The notes below the pieces were generated by a model. It saw nothing but the letters and a program-made list of their open reading frames with translations, had not been told where the DNA came from and did not search any database. This document shows, piece after piece, positions 1 through 8,607 of a stretch of DNA of 64,000 nucleotides. The DNA lies in assembly GCA_965220245.1 (NCBI GenBank), contig CBDCPI010000001.1, positions 1-64,000 on the forward strand, written 5' to 3'. The translations under genes were made by a program, and so were the position numbers. How positions within the stretch are numbered: position 1 is the first letter of the stretch; every line of letters begins with the position of its first letter. This stretch comes from CBDCPI01 sp965220245 (GTDB lineage: Bacteria > Chloroflexota > Dehalococcoidia > Lucifugimonadales > UBA3495).

Positions 1-1
1 T

Positions 2-49
2 GAGGACAACCTGATCATCAGCAGCTACCGCCCGGTCAGGACCGGGTAA
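2..49 (+). CDS. 3' end of a gene cut by the window edge
   Basis: An open frame from the first bases ends at TAA (47-49) with the C-terminus LIISSYRPVRTG. Only about 15 codons are visible, so no function can be given. It is on the same strand as the following genes and about 40 bases upstream of the next start, which suggests the same operon. Confidence 0.4.
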   Translation, partial: EDNLIISSYRPVRTG

Positions 50-87
50 CCGGCCAGCCCGGAGCCGGATCGGAGAAGGAAAACGCC

Positions 88-734
88 ATGTCCGGAGAAA
101 CCATGCCGCCAGCCGCACCCCAGGAACCCCTCAAGGTGGACACCGGCATCGGCAAGAGTCAACGCGCCGCCGCCGAGTACGTCAACGCGGTCCGCCTCAT
201 CCACAACTCCGGCGCCGGCCACGCCGCCGCCGGCACATGGTCCGGGAAGCCGCCGAAAACGCCCTGGAAACCGCCAGGGGCGCCGCCCTGGACATCGAGC
301 CGGGCCCTTCCGGCGAGGACGACGACCTCGGCTACATCTACGAGGAAACCCAGGAAGCCGCCCGGCACGCCGGGATGACCGCGCTGGAGGCCGCCCTCAC
401 GGCGGCAGCGAAAATCGACGCCAACCGGGGCTTCTACCCGGATGCAAGGAAGCAGGCCCACATCGCCCTGGCCTGTGCCGCAGCCGCCATGTTCCACGCG
501 GCCCACGTCACCGTGGAAACCGTGCTGAACGCCGCCGAGAGCGGCATCGGCGCGGCGCTGGCCCGGCACGGCGAAGGCGTCAGAGACTTCAACGCCGCCC
601 TGAGGGAAGCAGGGAACAACAGCCTGAGCGTGCTGGATATCGCCAGGACCGACGCCCTGGACTTCCGGAATACCGCCGTCGGAACACTGAACACCATGAC
701 GGGCAACAAGGACGAAGCCCCGGCGGACGAATAG
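88..734 (+). pseudogene. Alanine-rich hypothetical protein, frameshifted
   Basis: ATG at 88 follows a purine-rich ribosome site (ggagaagga). About 48 codons read well in the first frame (MSGETMPPAAPQEP...), then the coding signal moves to a second frame near 225-236 in a gcc-repeat and continues to TAG at 734. The joined product is about 215 residues, rich in Ala/Glu helices with no motif I recognise. The downstream frame alone has an ATG at 237, so it could also be translated separately. First complete gene of a tightly packed plus-strand operon. Confidence 0.5.
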
Positions 735-765
735 CCCGCCCCCAAGGGAAAGAGGACGAAAGAGA

Positions 766-1527
766 TTGCAAAACCGCTACACCGGCGACATCGGGGACTT
801 CGGAAAGTACGGCCTCCTGAGAGAACTCTGCGGCCCTCCCCAAAAACTCCGGCTGGGCGTCGTCTGGTATCTCTTCCCGGACGAGTCCCACAACTCCGAC
901 GGGAAGCACACCGGCTACCTGGACGGCAGCCCCGGAAACCGGGCCCGGTTTCGCAATTGCGACGCCCCTCTGTACGACACGCTACGGCGGCTGGTGCAGG
1001 ACGGGAAGGGCCGCCGCGTCGCCGGGATCCGGGAAAGCGGGCTCCTTCCCGACGGCACCGTCTACCACGAGCCGGAGCTGTCCTACCCGCCCGGGGCCTC
1101 CCGGCACTCCCGGCAAGCAACCCGCCGGGACTGGCTGAGCGCCGCCCTGGAGGCCACCGCCGGAGCCGACGTAGTCTTCCTCGACCCGGACAACGGGATA
1201 TCAGAAACGGCCGACCCCCTGGGGAAGAACGGGCCCAAGTTCGTCTTCATGGAGGAACTCCGGGAATTCGCCGGGCGGGACCGGAGCATGGTCATCTACC
1301 ACCACCAGGGACGCCGGGGCACGGCGGTCCAGCAGATCAACCACCTGGCCGGGCAGCTGCAATCGGAGCTCGATCTGCCCCGCCGTCCCTGGGCGCTCTG
1401 GTATCACCGGGGCACGGCCCGGGTTTACTTCATCGTTCCCAGGAAGCGGCACGAGCCCATTCTGGAAGACCGGCTAGCGCGCTTCCTGAACGGGCCCTGG
1501 CGGGACCACTTTGAACCGGTCAAATAA
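766..1527 (+). CDS. Conserved uncharacterised protein (MQNRYTGDIGDFGKYGLLR family)
   Basis: An intact 253-residue protein. The start is TTG at 766, chosen because the conserved N-terminus (QNRYTGDIGDFGKYGLLREL) begins there and an agaggacgaaagag ribosome site precedes it. I recall this as a widespread family of unassigned function, often annotated simply as hypothetical. A conserved FLDPDNG motif lies near residue 144, and YHHQGRR follows about 40 residues later. The DPDNG box after a hydrophobic strand is reminiscent of the catalytic loop of Rossmann-type methyltransferases or nucleases, but this is only a resemblance. Lies between the Ala-rich gene and the uracil-DNA glycosylase, same strand. 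Confidence 0.75.
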   Translation: MQNRYTGDIGDFGKYGLLRELCGPPQKLRLGVVWYLFPDESHNSDGKHTGYLDGSPGNRARFRNCDAPLYDTLRRLVQDGKGRRVAGIRESGLLPDGTVYHEPELSYPPGASRHSRQATRRDWLSAALEATAGADVVFLDPDNGISETADPLGKNGPKFVFMEELREFAGRDRSMVIYHHQGRRGTAVQQINHLAGQLQSELDLPRRPWALWYHRGTARVYFIVPRKRHEPILEDRLARFLNGPWRDHFEPVK

Positions 1528-1595
1528 AACGGGAGAACAACCAACATCCCCCAGACTGAACCCGGAATGACGGACACCAGGAGAACGGACGCCCC

Positions 1596-2351
1596 ATGAC
1601 CAGCGGCCTGAACGAAGACTGGGAAATGCCCGAGGGACCGGGCGAAATACCCGGCGACTTCGAGGAAACGCCGGAGGACCTGCCGGAGACGGACAAGTCC
1701 GGACCCCCCGTGCCGACCAACGCGATAGAGCTGGCGGGATACCTGGTCCGGCACTGCGAGAAGTGTCCCCTGAGCCGGACCAGGACCAACGCCGTCCCCG
1801 GAGAGGGCCCGATGGACGCGTAGGTGATGTTCATCGCCGAGGGACCGGGAAAGAGCGAAGACGAGCAGGGCCGGCCCTTCGTGGGCGCCGCCGGGAAGTT
1901 CCTGGACGAGCTGCTGCCGATGGCCGGACTCAGCCGGGACCGGGTCTTCATCACCAATATGATCAAGTGCCGGACCCCGGGCAATCGGGACCCGGCACCG
2001 GAAGAGATAGCCGCCTGCAGCCAGCACCTGGACCGGCAGATGATCATCCTCAACCCGAAGCTGATAGTGGCCCTGGGCAAGTTCAGCCTAGGCAGGTTCC
2101 TGCCGGGAGAGACCATCGGGAAGGCCCGGGGCCGGCTGCGCCGGAAGAACGGGAGGTTCATCTACCCGGTGATGCACCCGGCGGCCGGGCTGCGCCGGGG
2201 GGAGTTCAAGGAACAGGTCATCCGGGACTTCAGCGCCATTCCGGACGTCCTGAGACAGATCGACGAGGACCCGCCGGAGGAGGAACCGGAGAGCATCCTC
2301 AGGACGAAACCGAAGCCCAAGCCCGAGGTCACTCAGACCAGCCTATTCTGA
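1596..2351 (+). pseudogene. Family 4 uracil-DNA glycosylase with in-frame amber stop
   Basis: Would remove uracil from DNA to start base-excision repair. The upstream half carries the cysteine pair CEKC (C54, C57) and PGEGP; the continuation in the same frame has MFIAEGPGKSEDEQGRPFVG, TNMIKCRTPGNRDP and the HPAA motif. Four cysteines suitable for a 4Fe-4S cluster are present across the two halves, as in family 4 enzymes. A single TAG at 1821-1823 interrupts the protein exactly where homologues have an acidic residue before VMFI; GAG to TAG would be one substitution. Without read-through the N-terminal cysteines are separated from the active site. The long acidic N-terminus (about 40 residues) is extra relative to the usual family, from memory. 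Confidence 0.8.
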
Positions 2352-2393
2352 GAGGAAAGGGCCCACGGGACCAAGCGAGGAGGAAGAGAAACC

Positions 2394-2618
2394 ATGAAGG
2401 CGGCAACGAAGCACAACACCACATTCAAGCTACGCCTCTCCCCCAGGTCACAAGACCGCTTCTCAGTCCTGGAGAGACGCCCGGACCGGGCATCGGGGTC
2501 CCCGGGCTGGACCTGGAAGCCAGTCGCAACGCACCTGGACCTGGACGAGGCCTGCCGGCTTCTGAGGTCGGTGGACACGGTCCTCCCCCGGCCAGCCGGA
2601 AGGGGGAACAAAGGATGA
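2394..2618 (+). CDS. Small basic hypothetical protein, 74 aa
   Basis: ATG at 2394 is preceded by a strong ribosome site (gaggaggaagag). The product is basic, with a central Trp pair context (GWTWKPVATHLDLDEACRLL). It ends in TGA that overlaps the next start by four bases (ATGA), a classic translational-coupling arrangement. No family recognised. Confidence 0.55.
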   Translation: MKAATKHNTTFKLRLSPRSQDRFSVLERRPDRASGSPGWTWKPVATHLDLDEACRLLRSVDTVLPRPAGRGNKG

Positions 2619-2863
2619 GCAGCGAGCAGTTCGTGACAGTGACCCTGGTGCACAGATTCCAGACCTGCGAGGTAAAGATGCCCGGCGCCACCACCGCCCG
2701 GTACGCCGCCAAGCGGATGGCGGAGGCCGCCGGACTGGACCCCGACGACCGGGACTGGGCCCTCGGCGAGACCGAGACCCTCAGGACCATCCCCCAGAAC
2801 GCGGTCATCGCCGAATGGGCGGGAAAGAGGCTGAGCCTCAGGCTAGCCGGACTGGGAGAGTAG
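2615..2863 (+). CDS. Candidate ubiquitin-like (beta-grasp) small protein, 82 aa
   Basis: ATG at 2615 overlaps the previous stop. The layout fits a beta-grasp fold: a hydrophobic strand (QFVTVTLVHRF), a second strand (TCEVKMPG), an amphipathic helix (ARYAAKRMAEAAGLD), then two short strands ending in AGKRLSLRLAGLGE. The pattern 'e...l.l.l.G' at the C-terminus is typical of YukD/ubiquitin-like proteins. It ends GLGE, not GG. In PRTRC systems a small protein (protein C, about 70 residues) accompanies the E2-, JAB- and ThiF-type proteins, and these are found 4-7 kb downstream here. The fold call is inference from pattern only; a simple small phage protein is the alternative. Confidence 0.4.
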   Translation: MSSEQFVTVTLVHRFQTCEVKMPGATTARYAAKRMAEAAGLDPDDRDWALGETETLRTIPQNAVIAEWAGKRLSLRLAGLGE

Positions 2864-2930
2864 GAACAGGCTGCAGCAGCCATCTCCCGCAGCGCCGCCG
2901 GCGGACCGAACCCCAAAACGGAGGCTGAAG

Positions 2931-4006
2931 ATGGACTTCGAAGTAAAGATAGTTTCCCTGGCCGAGGTCAGCAAGCATGAGAACGCCGACTCCCTGGACA
3001 TCGCCAGAATCGCCGGATACCAATGCGTCGTCCGCCGCAACCAGTTCCGGACCGGAGACCTGGCGGTCTACATACCCGAGGGCTCCATCATCCCGCAGGA
3101 ACTCCTGGAGAAAACCGGCCTCTGGGACCCGGAGAACAACAAAGGCAAGCTCGCCGGACCCCGGGGCAACCGGCTCAAAGCCGTCCGGCTGCGCGGCGTG
3201 GTGTCCCAGGGACTCCTGGTCCCGGCCCCCCAGGGCCTCGGGGCGGGCGACGATGTCGCGGAGCACTACGGAATAACCAAGTACGTCCCGGAAGTCCCGG
3301 CCGGCATGAGAGGCCAGGTCCCCCGGCCGCCGGCATCACCCCCGCCTACGACATCGAGGACCTCCTCAAGTGGCCGGACGTCATCCGGGAGGGGAGCGGC
3401 GTCGCCTACACCGAGAAACTGCACGGCACCCTGGCCTGCTACGGCCACATCCCCGGGCTGGAGGACCCGGCCCTCATCAACGGGAACGTCATCGTGGCCA
3501 GCAAGGGGCTGACCGGAAGGATGAGCTTCAAGGACTCCCCGGAAAACCGGAACAACCTCTACGTCAGGACGTTCACCGAGCACCTGCTCAACACCGGGAC
3601 CTGGGAACGAGCAGAAGCCTTGGCCCAGGGCGAACCCCTCATCATCTTCGGCCGCGGCGTCCAGGACCTCCACTACGGCATGACCAGGGACAAGGGCTTC
3701 CGGGTCTTCGACATCTACACCGGAGCCCACCCCACTGGCCGCTACCTGGACTTCGCCGAACTCACGGCGGCTGTCCGGCAGCTGGGGCTGGAAACCGTGC
3801 CCGTCCTGTACCAGGGACCCCACTCCGAAGCAGCCCTGCTGGAGCACCGGGACGGCAGGGACACCATCTCCGGGTCCCACGTCCGGGAGGGCATCGTGAT
3901 TACGCCGCTCCAGGAGACCTACGACAACGACCTGGGGCGGGTGAAGCTCAAGGCGGTGAGCCCGAGCTACATGTTCCGAAAGGGCAACCAGACCGAGTTC
4001 AACTAG
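2931..4006 (+). pseudogene. Rnl5/DraRnl-type RNA ligase, one frameshift
   Basis: ATP-dependent nick-sealing RNA ligase of the Deinococcus DraRnl (Rnl5) type, which has an N-terminal OB domain before the nucleotidyltransferase. Seen here: OB domain, about residues 1-125 (begins MDFEVKIVSLAEVSKHENAD), then the adenylation lysine motif EKLHGT (Lys codon 3416-3418), motif IIIa-like IIFGRGVQD, FRVFDIY, motif IV REGIVITP and motif V KLKAV. The reading frame changes in a run of Cs near 3320-3330; both sides are otherwise excellent matches to the family layout and together give about 358 residues. If the frameshift is an assembly error the enzyme is complete. Likely role in repair of broken RNA or RNA in DNA for the element. 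Confidence 0.8.
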
Positions 4007-4042
4007 CCGGGCCGGGACTCATCATCCGGGAGACTGCCATGG

Positions 4043-4327
4043 GTGAAAAGGACGGAAAAACAGGCAAATGACCACGATCCTGAAAGCCGCGCCGATCCCG
4101 GCGGACCGGACCGGCCCCTGACCGCGCGGTACGGGAAGGACGGGCAGGAGATCCTGGTCCCCCAGGAGGGCCGGAACCCCGGGCGGCTGACGCCCCGGGA
4201 ATGCAGCCGGCTCATGGGCATGAAACGCTTGGAGATCCCGGTCTCCGACACCCAGGCCTACCGGCAACTGGGCAACTCGGTGGTCCCGCCCCTGGTCGAG
4301 GCCATCGCCGCCCACGTGATGGACTAG
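4043..4327 (+). pseudogene. C-terminal remnant of a C5-cytosine DNA methyltransferase
   Basis: Only the last ~65 residues of a Dcm-type methyltransferase are present: LTARYGKDGQEILVPQ, then motif IX-like RLTPRECSRLMG and motif X (QLGNSVVPPLVEAIA). The catalytic PCQ and ENV motifs and the SAM loop are absent, and the RNA ligase gene ends only 37 bases upstream, so this cannot be active alone. A second in-phase start (ATG 4069, MTTILKAAPI) enters from another frame and stops after 17 codons. Best read as a deletion remnant; a split enzyme with a distant N-terminal partner is the alternative. Confidence 0.7.
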
Positions 4328-4469
4328 GAAAATCCCCGGATGACCGGGACAAAGGCCATCCGGGCCGAAGCCAAGAACTTCCGGGACCCCGGTGCCCGCG
4401 CGCCGGAAGAGACGATCGAAGAAGGGCGGACCGGGACCCCGGAAACCGCCCGAGGAGAGGAAATAAGAA

Positions 4470-5455
4470 ATGGAAGGCACAGCGGCTTGCACCCGCTGCG
4501 GCGGTTCCCTGAACTACGACGTCTTGGACTCCGAGCGGCGTTGCCGCAACTGCGGCAGAAGGGCCTGGCCGGAGCAGGACGGAAGAGTGGGCCAGCCCCC
4601 GGCAGGGCCGGACGCCGGGCCGGTCCCCGAACCGGCGCCGGTACACGCCCCGACCCGGCCCTGGCAAGAAACGATCTGGAGAGGTGGCTGGAGGAGGTGC
4701 GGTGGCCCCAGAGGAAGCACTGCCCCCGCTGCGGCAGCGCCGAGGTGAGCGAACGCCAGACCCGGGCCCAGGCGCCCTACAGGTGAGGTGCCGGCCCTGC
4801 AAGAAGACCTTCTCGGCATGGATCGGGACAGTCCTGGAGGAAAGCAAGCTGTACAACCGGACCTGGCTGATAGCCTTCAGGCTGTACTTCTCGTATCCTG
4901 AGGCCGGACCCGACAGCTGGCCAAGCCTCATGGCGATCACCCCGGAAGCGGCAGCCACGACCCATGGACTGATCAGCAACGCCATCCGCACCGGGGAAGA
5001 CGAACTGGTGAACCGGATAACCGCCCTGGTGAACAGCGGGCAAATCAATTGGGAGGAATTGACCGAGCACATGGACAACACGAGGAGCGATAACAGGGAA
5101 GAGCAGCCGGACGAAGCCGCTGGAGCCCCGGTCCCCGGACAGGCGCCCGAGGTTGCCGAGGTCCCGGAGGGACCGGATACCGGCGTTCCGGACGAGGCCT
5201 TGGACAAACCCGATGCCAGCGGCCTGGACGAAGCCCCGGAGGCCGGAGGGGAGCCCGAAAGCGCCGGAACCCCGGAGGAACCGGCTACCGGCAGCCCGGA
5301 CGGGACGCTGGATGAAGTCCAAAAGGGGGCCATCGCGCTCCGGTTCCTGGAGGGCGTCGCCCAAGAGCTTCAACAGAACATGGATGACCTGAGCCGGAGA
5401 CCGGAGTCCGTCCAAGGAGCGGCAGCGGAGATCAGGAGGAGCCTGGCCTACCGCC
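4470..5455 (+). pseudogene. Zinc-ribbon protein with an IS1595-transposase-like N-terminal domain, frameshifted
   Basis: ATG at 4470 follows aggagaggaa. Order: zinc ribbon 1 (CTRCG...CRNCG), Pro-rich linker, then after a frame change near 4660 the segment RWPQRKHCPRCGSAEVSE, and after a second change the segment RCRPCKKTFSAWIGT. Together the last two form the W-P-x-CPxCG...YRC..C...F zinc ribbon that starts IS1595-family transposases, followed by the usual 'GT.l..SK' helix region. No DDE domain follows; instead there is a long Asp/Glu/Pro linker and a helical tail (KGAIALRFLEGVAQELQQNM). The second frame change is a 5-bp tandem duplication, AGGTG at 4781-4785 and 4786-4790; deleting one copy restores YRCRPC. 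Could be a domesticated DNA-binding module. Confidence 0.55.
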
Positions 5456-5461
5456 GGCGGC

Positions 5462-6043
5462 AGGCGGACCGCCGCCCGGGAGCTGAACGTCGACAGCGAC
5501 GAGGACGTGGTTTTCGGAGAGGAGATAGACTTGCCCTTCATCGCCAGGCTGAAGTCCCGGAGCGGCGAGACCGGCGGAGAAAACCAGGCCACGAGCGAGG
5601 CCGGCAAGAGGGGGAAACACACCGTCCACGTCCGGAGCCACGCGGGAGCCCGCGGCGCCTTCGGGGTCTGCATCCGGAGCAAGACCGGCAAGATCACGCT
5701 GGGCCAAAGCTTCAGGGACAACAGCCCCTTCACCTGGGAGCTGGCCGGGATAGCCGCCGGACTGGAACACGTCCCGGGAGAGGGCCAAGAGGTGGAACTG
5801 ACCGTCACCGCCCAGTACATGGCATCGAGGGTGAGAGACTTCCTGGAGGGAGGCCCAATCAGGGGCGGGAACGAAGAACTCTGGGAGAGGGTCCGGAAAG
5901 CGGCCGGGAAACACGACGTCCAAGTGAGACAGACCCCGGTCACCGCCCTCGAAGAGGGAACAGCGACCGGGGCCGGGACGGCTCTCACAGCAGCCTCATT
6001 CCGGAAGGAAGACGGCCTGAGGGTCATAAGGACCGGACAGTAA
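5462..6043 (+). CDS. RNase H-like fold protein
   Basis: About 190 residues in the frame that follows the zinc-ribbon segment; a GTG at 5507 is a possible independent start, but the frame reads sensibly from 5462 (ARELNVDSDEDVVFGEEI), so it may have been fused to the preceding gene before a one-base shift near 5455. The core resembles RNase HI: FGVCIRSKTGKITLGQ (first strands), WELAGIAAGLEH (helix A with the conserved Glu), ELTVTAQYMASRVRDFL (the place of the 'DSQYV' helix) and ELWERVRKAAGKHDVQVRQ. The usual 'TDS' aspartate is replaced by Thr-Ala, so catalysis is doubtful. Such proteins occur in phages and plasmids. Confidence 0.45.
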   Translation, partial: RRTAARELNVDSDEDVVFGEEIDLPFIARLKSRSGETGGENQATSEAGKRGKHTVHVRSHAGARGAFGVCIRSKTGKITLGQSFRDNSPFTWELAGIAAGLEHVPGEGQEVELTVTAQYMASRVRDFLEGGPIRGGNEELWERVRKAAGKHDVQVRQTPVTALEEGTATGAGTALTAASFRKEDGLRVIRTGQ

Positions 6044-6076
6044 ACCCGGCGCGACAACCGGAGAAGGAGCAGAGCA

Positions 6077-6413
6077 GTGAGACTGGCAGGACAGGCCAAG
6101 GCCGGGTTCTACCCGACGCCGCCCCGGGTGACCGGGCTGATCGCCAACCTCATCTCCCCGGCAGAGGAGGACAGCCGGACCCCGGGAGTCCTCCGCATCG
6201 ACCGGCCTGCTGAAGGCCCTCCCCGAGACCCGGCTCCGGATACTGGAAATGGCGGCGGAGGCCGCCCGGCCCGACGGCTCGATAGACTTCGGCCGCCTGG
6301 TGAAACAGGACTCCGAATTCGAGACGGCCAAGGCGGAAGCGGAAAACTACTCGAACGCCACCAAGCGGCTGTGCCGAGGACTGAGATGGAAACTCACGCT
6401 CCACCAAGGCTGA
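6077..6413 (+). pseudogene. N-terminal remnant of a DUF6094-like DNA methyltransferase joined to an unrelated-frame tail
   Basis: A GTG start after gagaaggagcagagca begins RLAGQAKAGFYPTPPRVTGL, which matches how SAM-dependent methyltransferases on ICEs (DUF6094 type) begin. The SAM-binding and catalytic motifs never appear. From about 6204 the coding signal is in another frame (LLKALPETRLRILEMAAEAA ... KRLCRGLRWKLTLHQG, stop at 6411-6413), apparently the tail of the same or the next gene. An internal deletion of most of the enzyme is the simplest explanation. The tail overlaps the next start by 28 bases. Confidence 0.5.
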
Positions 6414-7273
6414 GCGCCCTGGCCGGCTTGGCCCTGCGGCCTCCCCCATCACTCCACGAGCTGCTGCTGATGGCCGGCGGCGCCGAGAACTACCGGTGGT
6501 TCGACAACCTCGTCCGGGAATACCTGCCCGGGGAGGCCGGAGCCATCCTCTCCGGCGCCGGGACCGGCCACAGGATGGAAAGGTTCGCCGCCGCCTTCGG
6601 CGAGAAGTTCTTCCCCCTCTCCGGGTATTTCATCTCCGGCCTGGCCGACAGGTTCGAAATGGAAGAGGAAACCCCCTGGGGCTGGCTCCGGGGGGGAATA
6701 CCCTACGGGCTGCAGGGAATCGGCTGGGAGGACCTGCACGAAGTATGGGACTGCTACGGCGTTCCGGCCTGCCTGATGGCCCTCCTCCCGGCAATGGAGG
6801 AACCCTACTGGAAGATAGACGCCGAGATGCGGGTGTCCTGGCTGGAATCGGCCAAGGAGGCCGTCCCCGAAGAAATCCTGAAAAGGGTCCCGGAAGACGG
6901 GATTCACCCGGCGCTGGTGCGGGAAGCGGTCAAGGACACCAAGTTCGAGGGAGTCTGGGACACCGTGTCCTGGGTCTGCTCGGTCTCCGGCAACTTCTTC
7001 ATCGACTACTCCGACCCCTGGGACCGGGAGGTCATCGAGTACGCCGCCGGGGAGTGGCGGAAAGCGGAAAAGGTCATCAACTCAATGGACCGGACGGCGG
7101 AATGGATGGAAAAGGACCCGCCGGGCAGGTTCGCCGAGGTGCTGGACTTCATCCTGGCGCGGCTGGAGACCATGGACGTGGAAGCCGTCCTGAAGGAAGC
7201 GGAACACCCGGAACAAGGCCCGGAGGAACCGGAACAAGACCCGGAGGAACCGGAGGAAGACGGCAATGACTGA
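6386..7273 (+). CDS. Uncharacterised acidic protein in the PRTRC-F position
   Basis: ATG at 6386 gives a 295-residue protein without recognised motifs: a folded, Trp-rich body (NYRWFDNLVREYLPGEAG, TPWGWLRGGIPYGLQGIGW, DTVSWVCSVSGNFFIDY) and a Glu/Pro repeat tail (EQGPEEPEQDPEEPEE). Its stop overlaps the start of the E2-like gene (ATGACTGA), so the two are probably translationally coupled. In PRTRC operons as I recall them, protein F lies directly before protein B; the position here is the same, but I cannot support homology from sequence alone. Confidence 0.5.
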   Translation: METHAPPRLSALAGLALRPPPSLHELLLMAGGAENYRWFDNLVREYLPGEAGAILSGAGTGHRMERFAAAFGEKFFPLSGYFISGLADRFEMEEETPWGWLRGGIPYGLQGIGWEDLHEVWDCYGVPACLMALLPAMEEPYWKIDAEMRVSWLESAKEAVPEEILKRVPEDGIHPALVREAVKDTKFEGVWDTVSWVCSVSGNFFIDYSDPWDREVIEYAAGEWRKAEKVINSMDRTAEWMEKDPPGRFAEVLDFILARLETMDVEAVLKEAEHPEQGPEEPEQDPEEPEEDGND

Positions 7274-7949
7274 GACGGAAAACCGGACCCGCTGGGCGCT
7301 GCCCCCAAACAGCGGGGCGCCCGAAGACCGGCTGGAAGCCCAGCTGAACATCTACTCGGAAAGCATAATCCTGAAGACCTTCGACGGCGGCACGGTCCAA
7401 CTGAAGATGGTCTCAGCCGACGACGTGGCGGCGGCATTGACCCCGCGCCTGGACTTCTCGTCGGGGCTGCTGCCGCCGGACACCCTGTGGTGGAAGCAGA
7501 GCGAGGCGGGATCAACAGCGGCGCTGTGGCGGCCGCCGGGAGTATGGCCCACGGCGCTCCAGGCAAAGGCCTTCGAAGCCCCGGCGCGGCTGCGGCTCCC
7601 CATGCCGGGGCTGCTGTTCATCTGCTCCCCGGCGCGGCCGCCGTGGGTCTTCGCCGCCAAGGGCCGGCCCACCGGCGAGAAAGACGAGCTGTTCCGCGCC
7701 CCGGCCTTCAACGTCTTCGCCGACGGGCGGGTCTGCCCGGGCAGCCACAAGTTTCCCCAAGAGCTGGGGGAAATCCCCGAGTCCTTCTTCCAGTCATACT
7801 TCTCGATGACCGGGGACCTGCACAACCGGTCAAGGAAATACCCGGACAGGCTGATGGACCTCTGGGAGGAGCTTAATGACCAACCGGAATACCCCCTGGA
7901 CGACCTGGTTTTCCAGTGTACGGTCGCTGACGCCATGGGACTCCCGTAG
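7266..7949 (+). CDS. PRTRC system protein B-like (prokaryotic E2-type) protein
   Basis: 227 residues. Conserved order of the PRTRC-B/Prok-E2 group D family: LLPPDTLWWK, a central hydrophobic LPMPGLLFICS, KGRPTGEKDELFRAPAFNVFADGRVCPGS, then FFQSYFSMTG and LMDLWEELN. The Cys in GRVCPGS sits where this family has its conserved cysteine and is the best candidate for an E2-like active residue; this is inference. Overlaps the preceding gene by 8 bases and the following JAB gene by up to 74 bases. Together with the JAB and ThiF neighbours it defines a ubiquitin-pathway cassette. Confidence 0.75.
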   Translation: MTETENRTRWALPPNSGAPEDRLEAQLNIYSESIILKTFDGGTVQLKMVSADDVAAALTPRLDFSSGLLPPDTLWWKQSEAGSTAALWRPPGVWPTALQAKAFEAPARLRLPMPGLLFICSPARPPWVFAAKGRPTGEKDELFRAPAFNVFADGRVCPGSHKFPQELGEIPESFFQSYFSMTGDLHNRSRKYPDRLMDLWEELNDQPEYPLDDLVFQCTVADAMGLP

Positions 7950-8577
7950 GAAGCCCGAAACCGCCGGAGGACCGGCGCCCGCGCCCACGGAGCCGGTGGG
8001 ATACCTGGTCAACCGGAAGGACGGGCTGACCGGCTCCCCGGGAGTGGGCTACGACTACGTGCTGGCCGGGAACGGCCTGTACGTGCAGGCCAACAACCGG
8101 GTGCTGACCGCCCGGGTGCTGACCGCCCGGGCAAAGGTGCGGGGACTGGCCCCTCTCACCGGGAAGGTGGGACTGGCCAACGGACTGATTCCCGGGGCCC
8201 TCTTCGAGCTGGGCCTTCGCTGGCTGCAGGCCGCCCCGGACACCGAGCGGTTCTTCGCCGTCCGGTGGGACGGCGAGGAGTACCGCCTGGTGATGCCGGA
8301 ACAGGAAGGGACCGGGGCCTCCCTCCGGTACCAGCCGCCCACGGGCGTAGTGGCGGAGTTTCACTCCCACCCCGGGATGCGGGCCTTCTTCTCCGGGACC
8401 GACGACCGGGACAAGCAGGGACTCCGCATCTACGGCGTGGTGGGAAGGGTGGAGTCAATGCTGCCGGAACTGGAGCTGAGGGCCGGGGTGTACGGCCACT
8501 TCGGCCCGGTCGGCTGGCCCCAGGGCTTCAGCGGCCCCAACCCCGGGGTCAGGCTGATTTTGGAAGGACCGGAATAG
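7876..8577 (+). CDS. PRTRC system protein A-like JAB/JAMM metalloprotease
   Basis: The C-terminal half has a perfect JAMM zinc site: E161, then HSHPGMRAFFSGTDD (H163, H165, S173, D176), the HxHPx6SxxD signature of deubiquitinase-like JAB domains. The N-terminal half (EPVGYLVNRKDGL...) matches the layout of PRTRC protein A. The start at 7876 overlaps the E2-like gene by 74 bases; the GTG at 7996 is an alternative and begins where family similarity starts. A perfect 15-bp tandem duplication (8101-8115 and 8116-8130) adds a second VLTAR. Expected role: removing or processing a conjugated small protein, perhaps the 2615-2863 product. Confidence 0.8.
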   Translation: MTNRNTPWTTWFSSVRSLTPWDSRRKPETAGGPAPAPTEPVGYLVNRKDGLTGSPGVGYDYVLAGNGLYVQANNRVLTARVLTARAKVRGLAPLTGKVGLANGLIPGALFELGLRWLQAAPDTERFFAVRWDGEEYRLVMPEQEGTGASLRYQPPTGVVAEFHSHPGMRAFFSGTDDRDKQGLRIYGVVGRVESMLPELELRAGVYGHFGPVGWPQGFSGPNPGVRLILEGPE

Positions 8578-8607
8578 GCATTCCCTTCAAGGAGAAGTGA
8601 ACAAGCA

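Noticed and set aside
1821..1823. TAG in the uracil-DNA glycosylase as a sense codon (recoding)
   Set aside because: Intact genes nearby end in TAG (734, 4006, 4327, 7949, 8577, 10068), and the interrupted residues differ between genes, so a general reassignment is not supported; suppression is kept only as a question.
1763..2863. 366-aa open frame across the UDG gene
   Set aside because: Arg/Pro/Gly-rich shadow of the UDG in another frame; only its last 82 codons (from 2615) look like a real gene.
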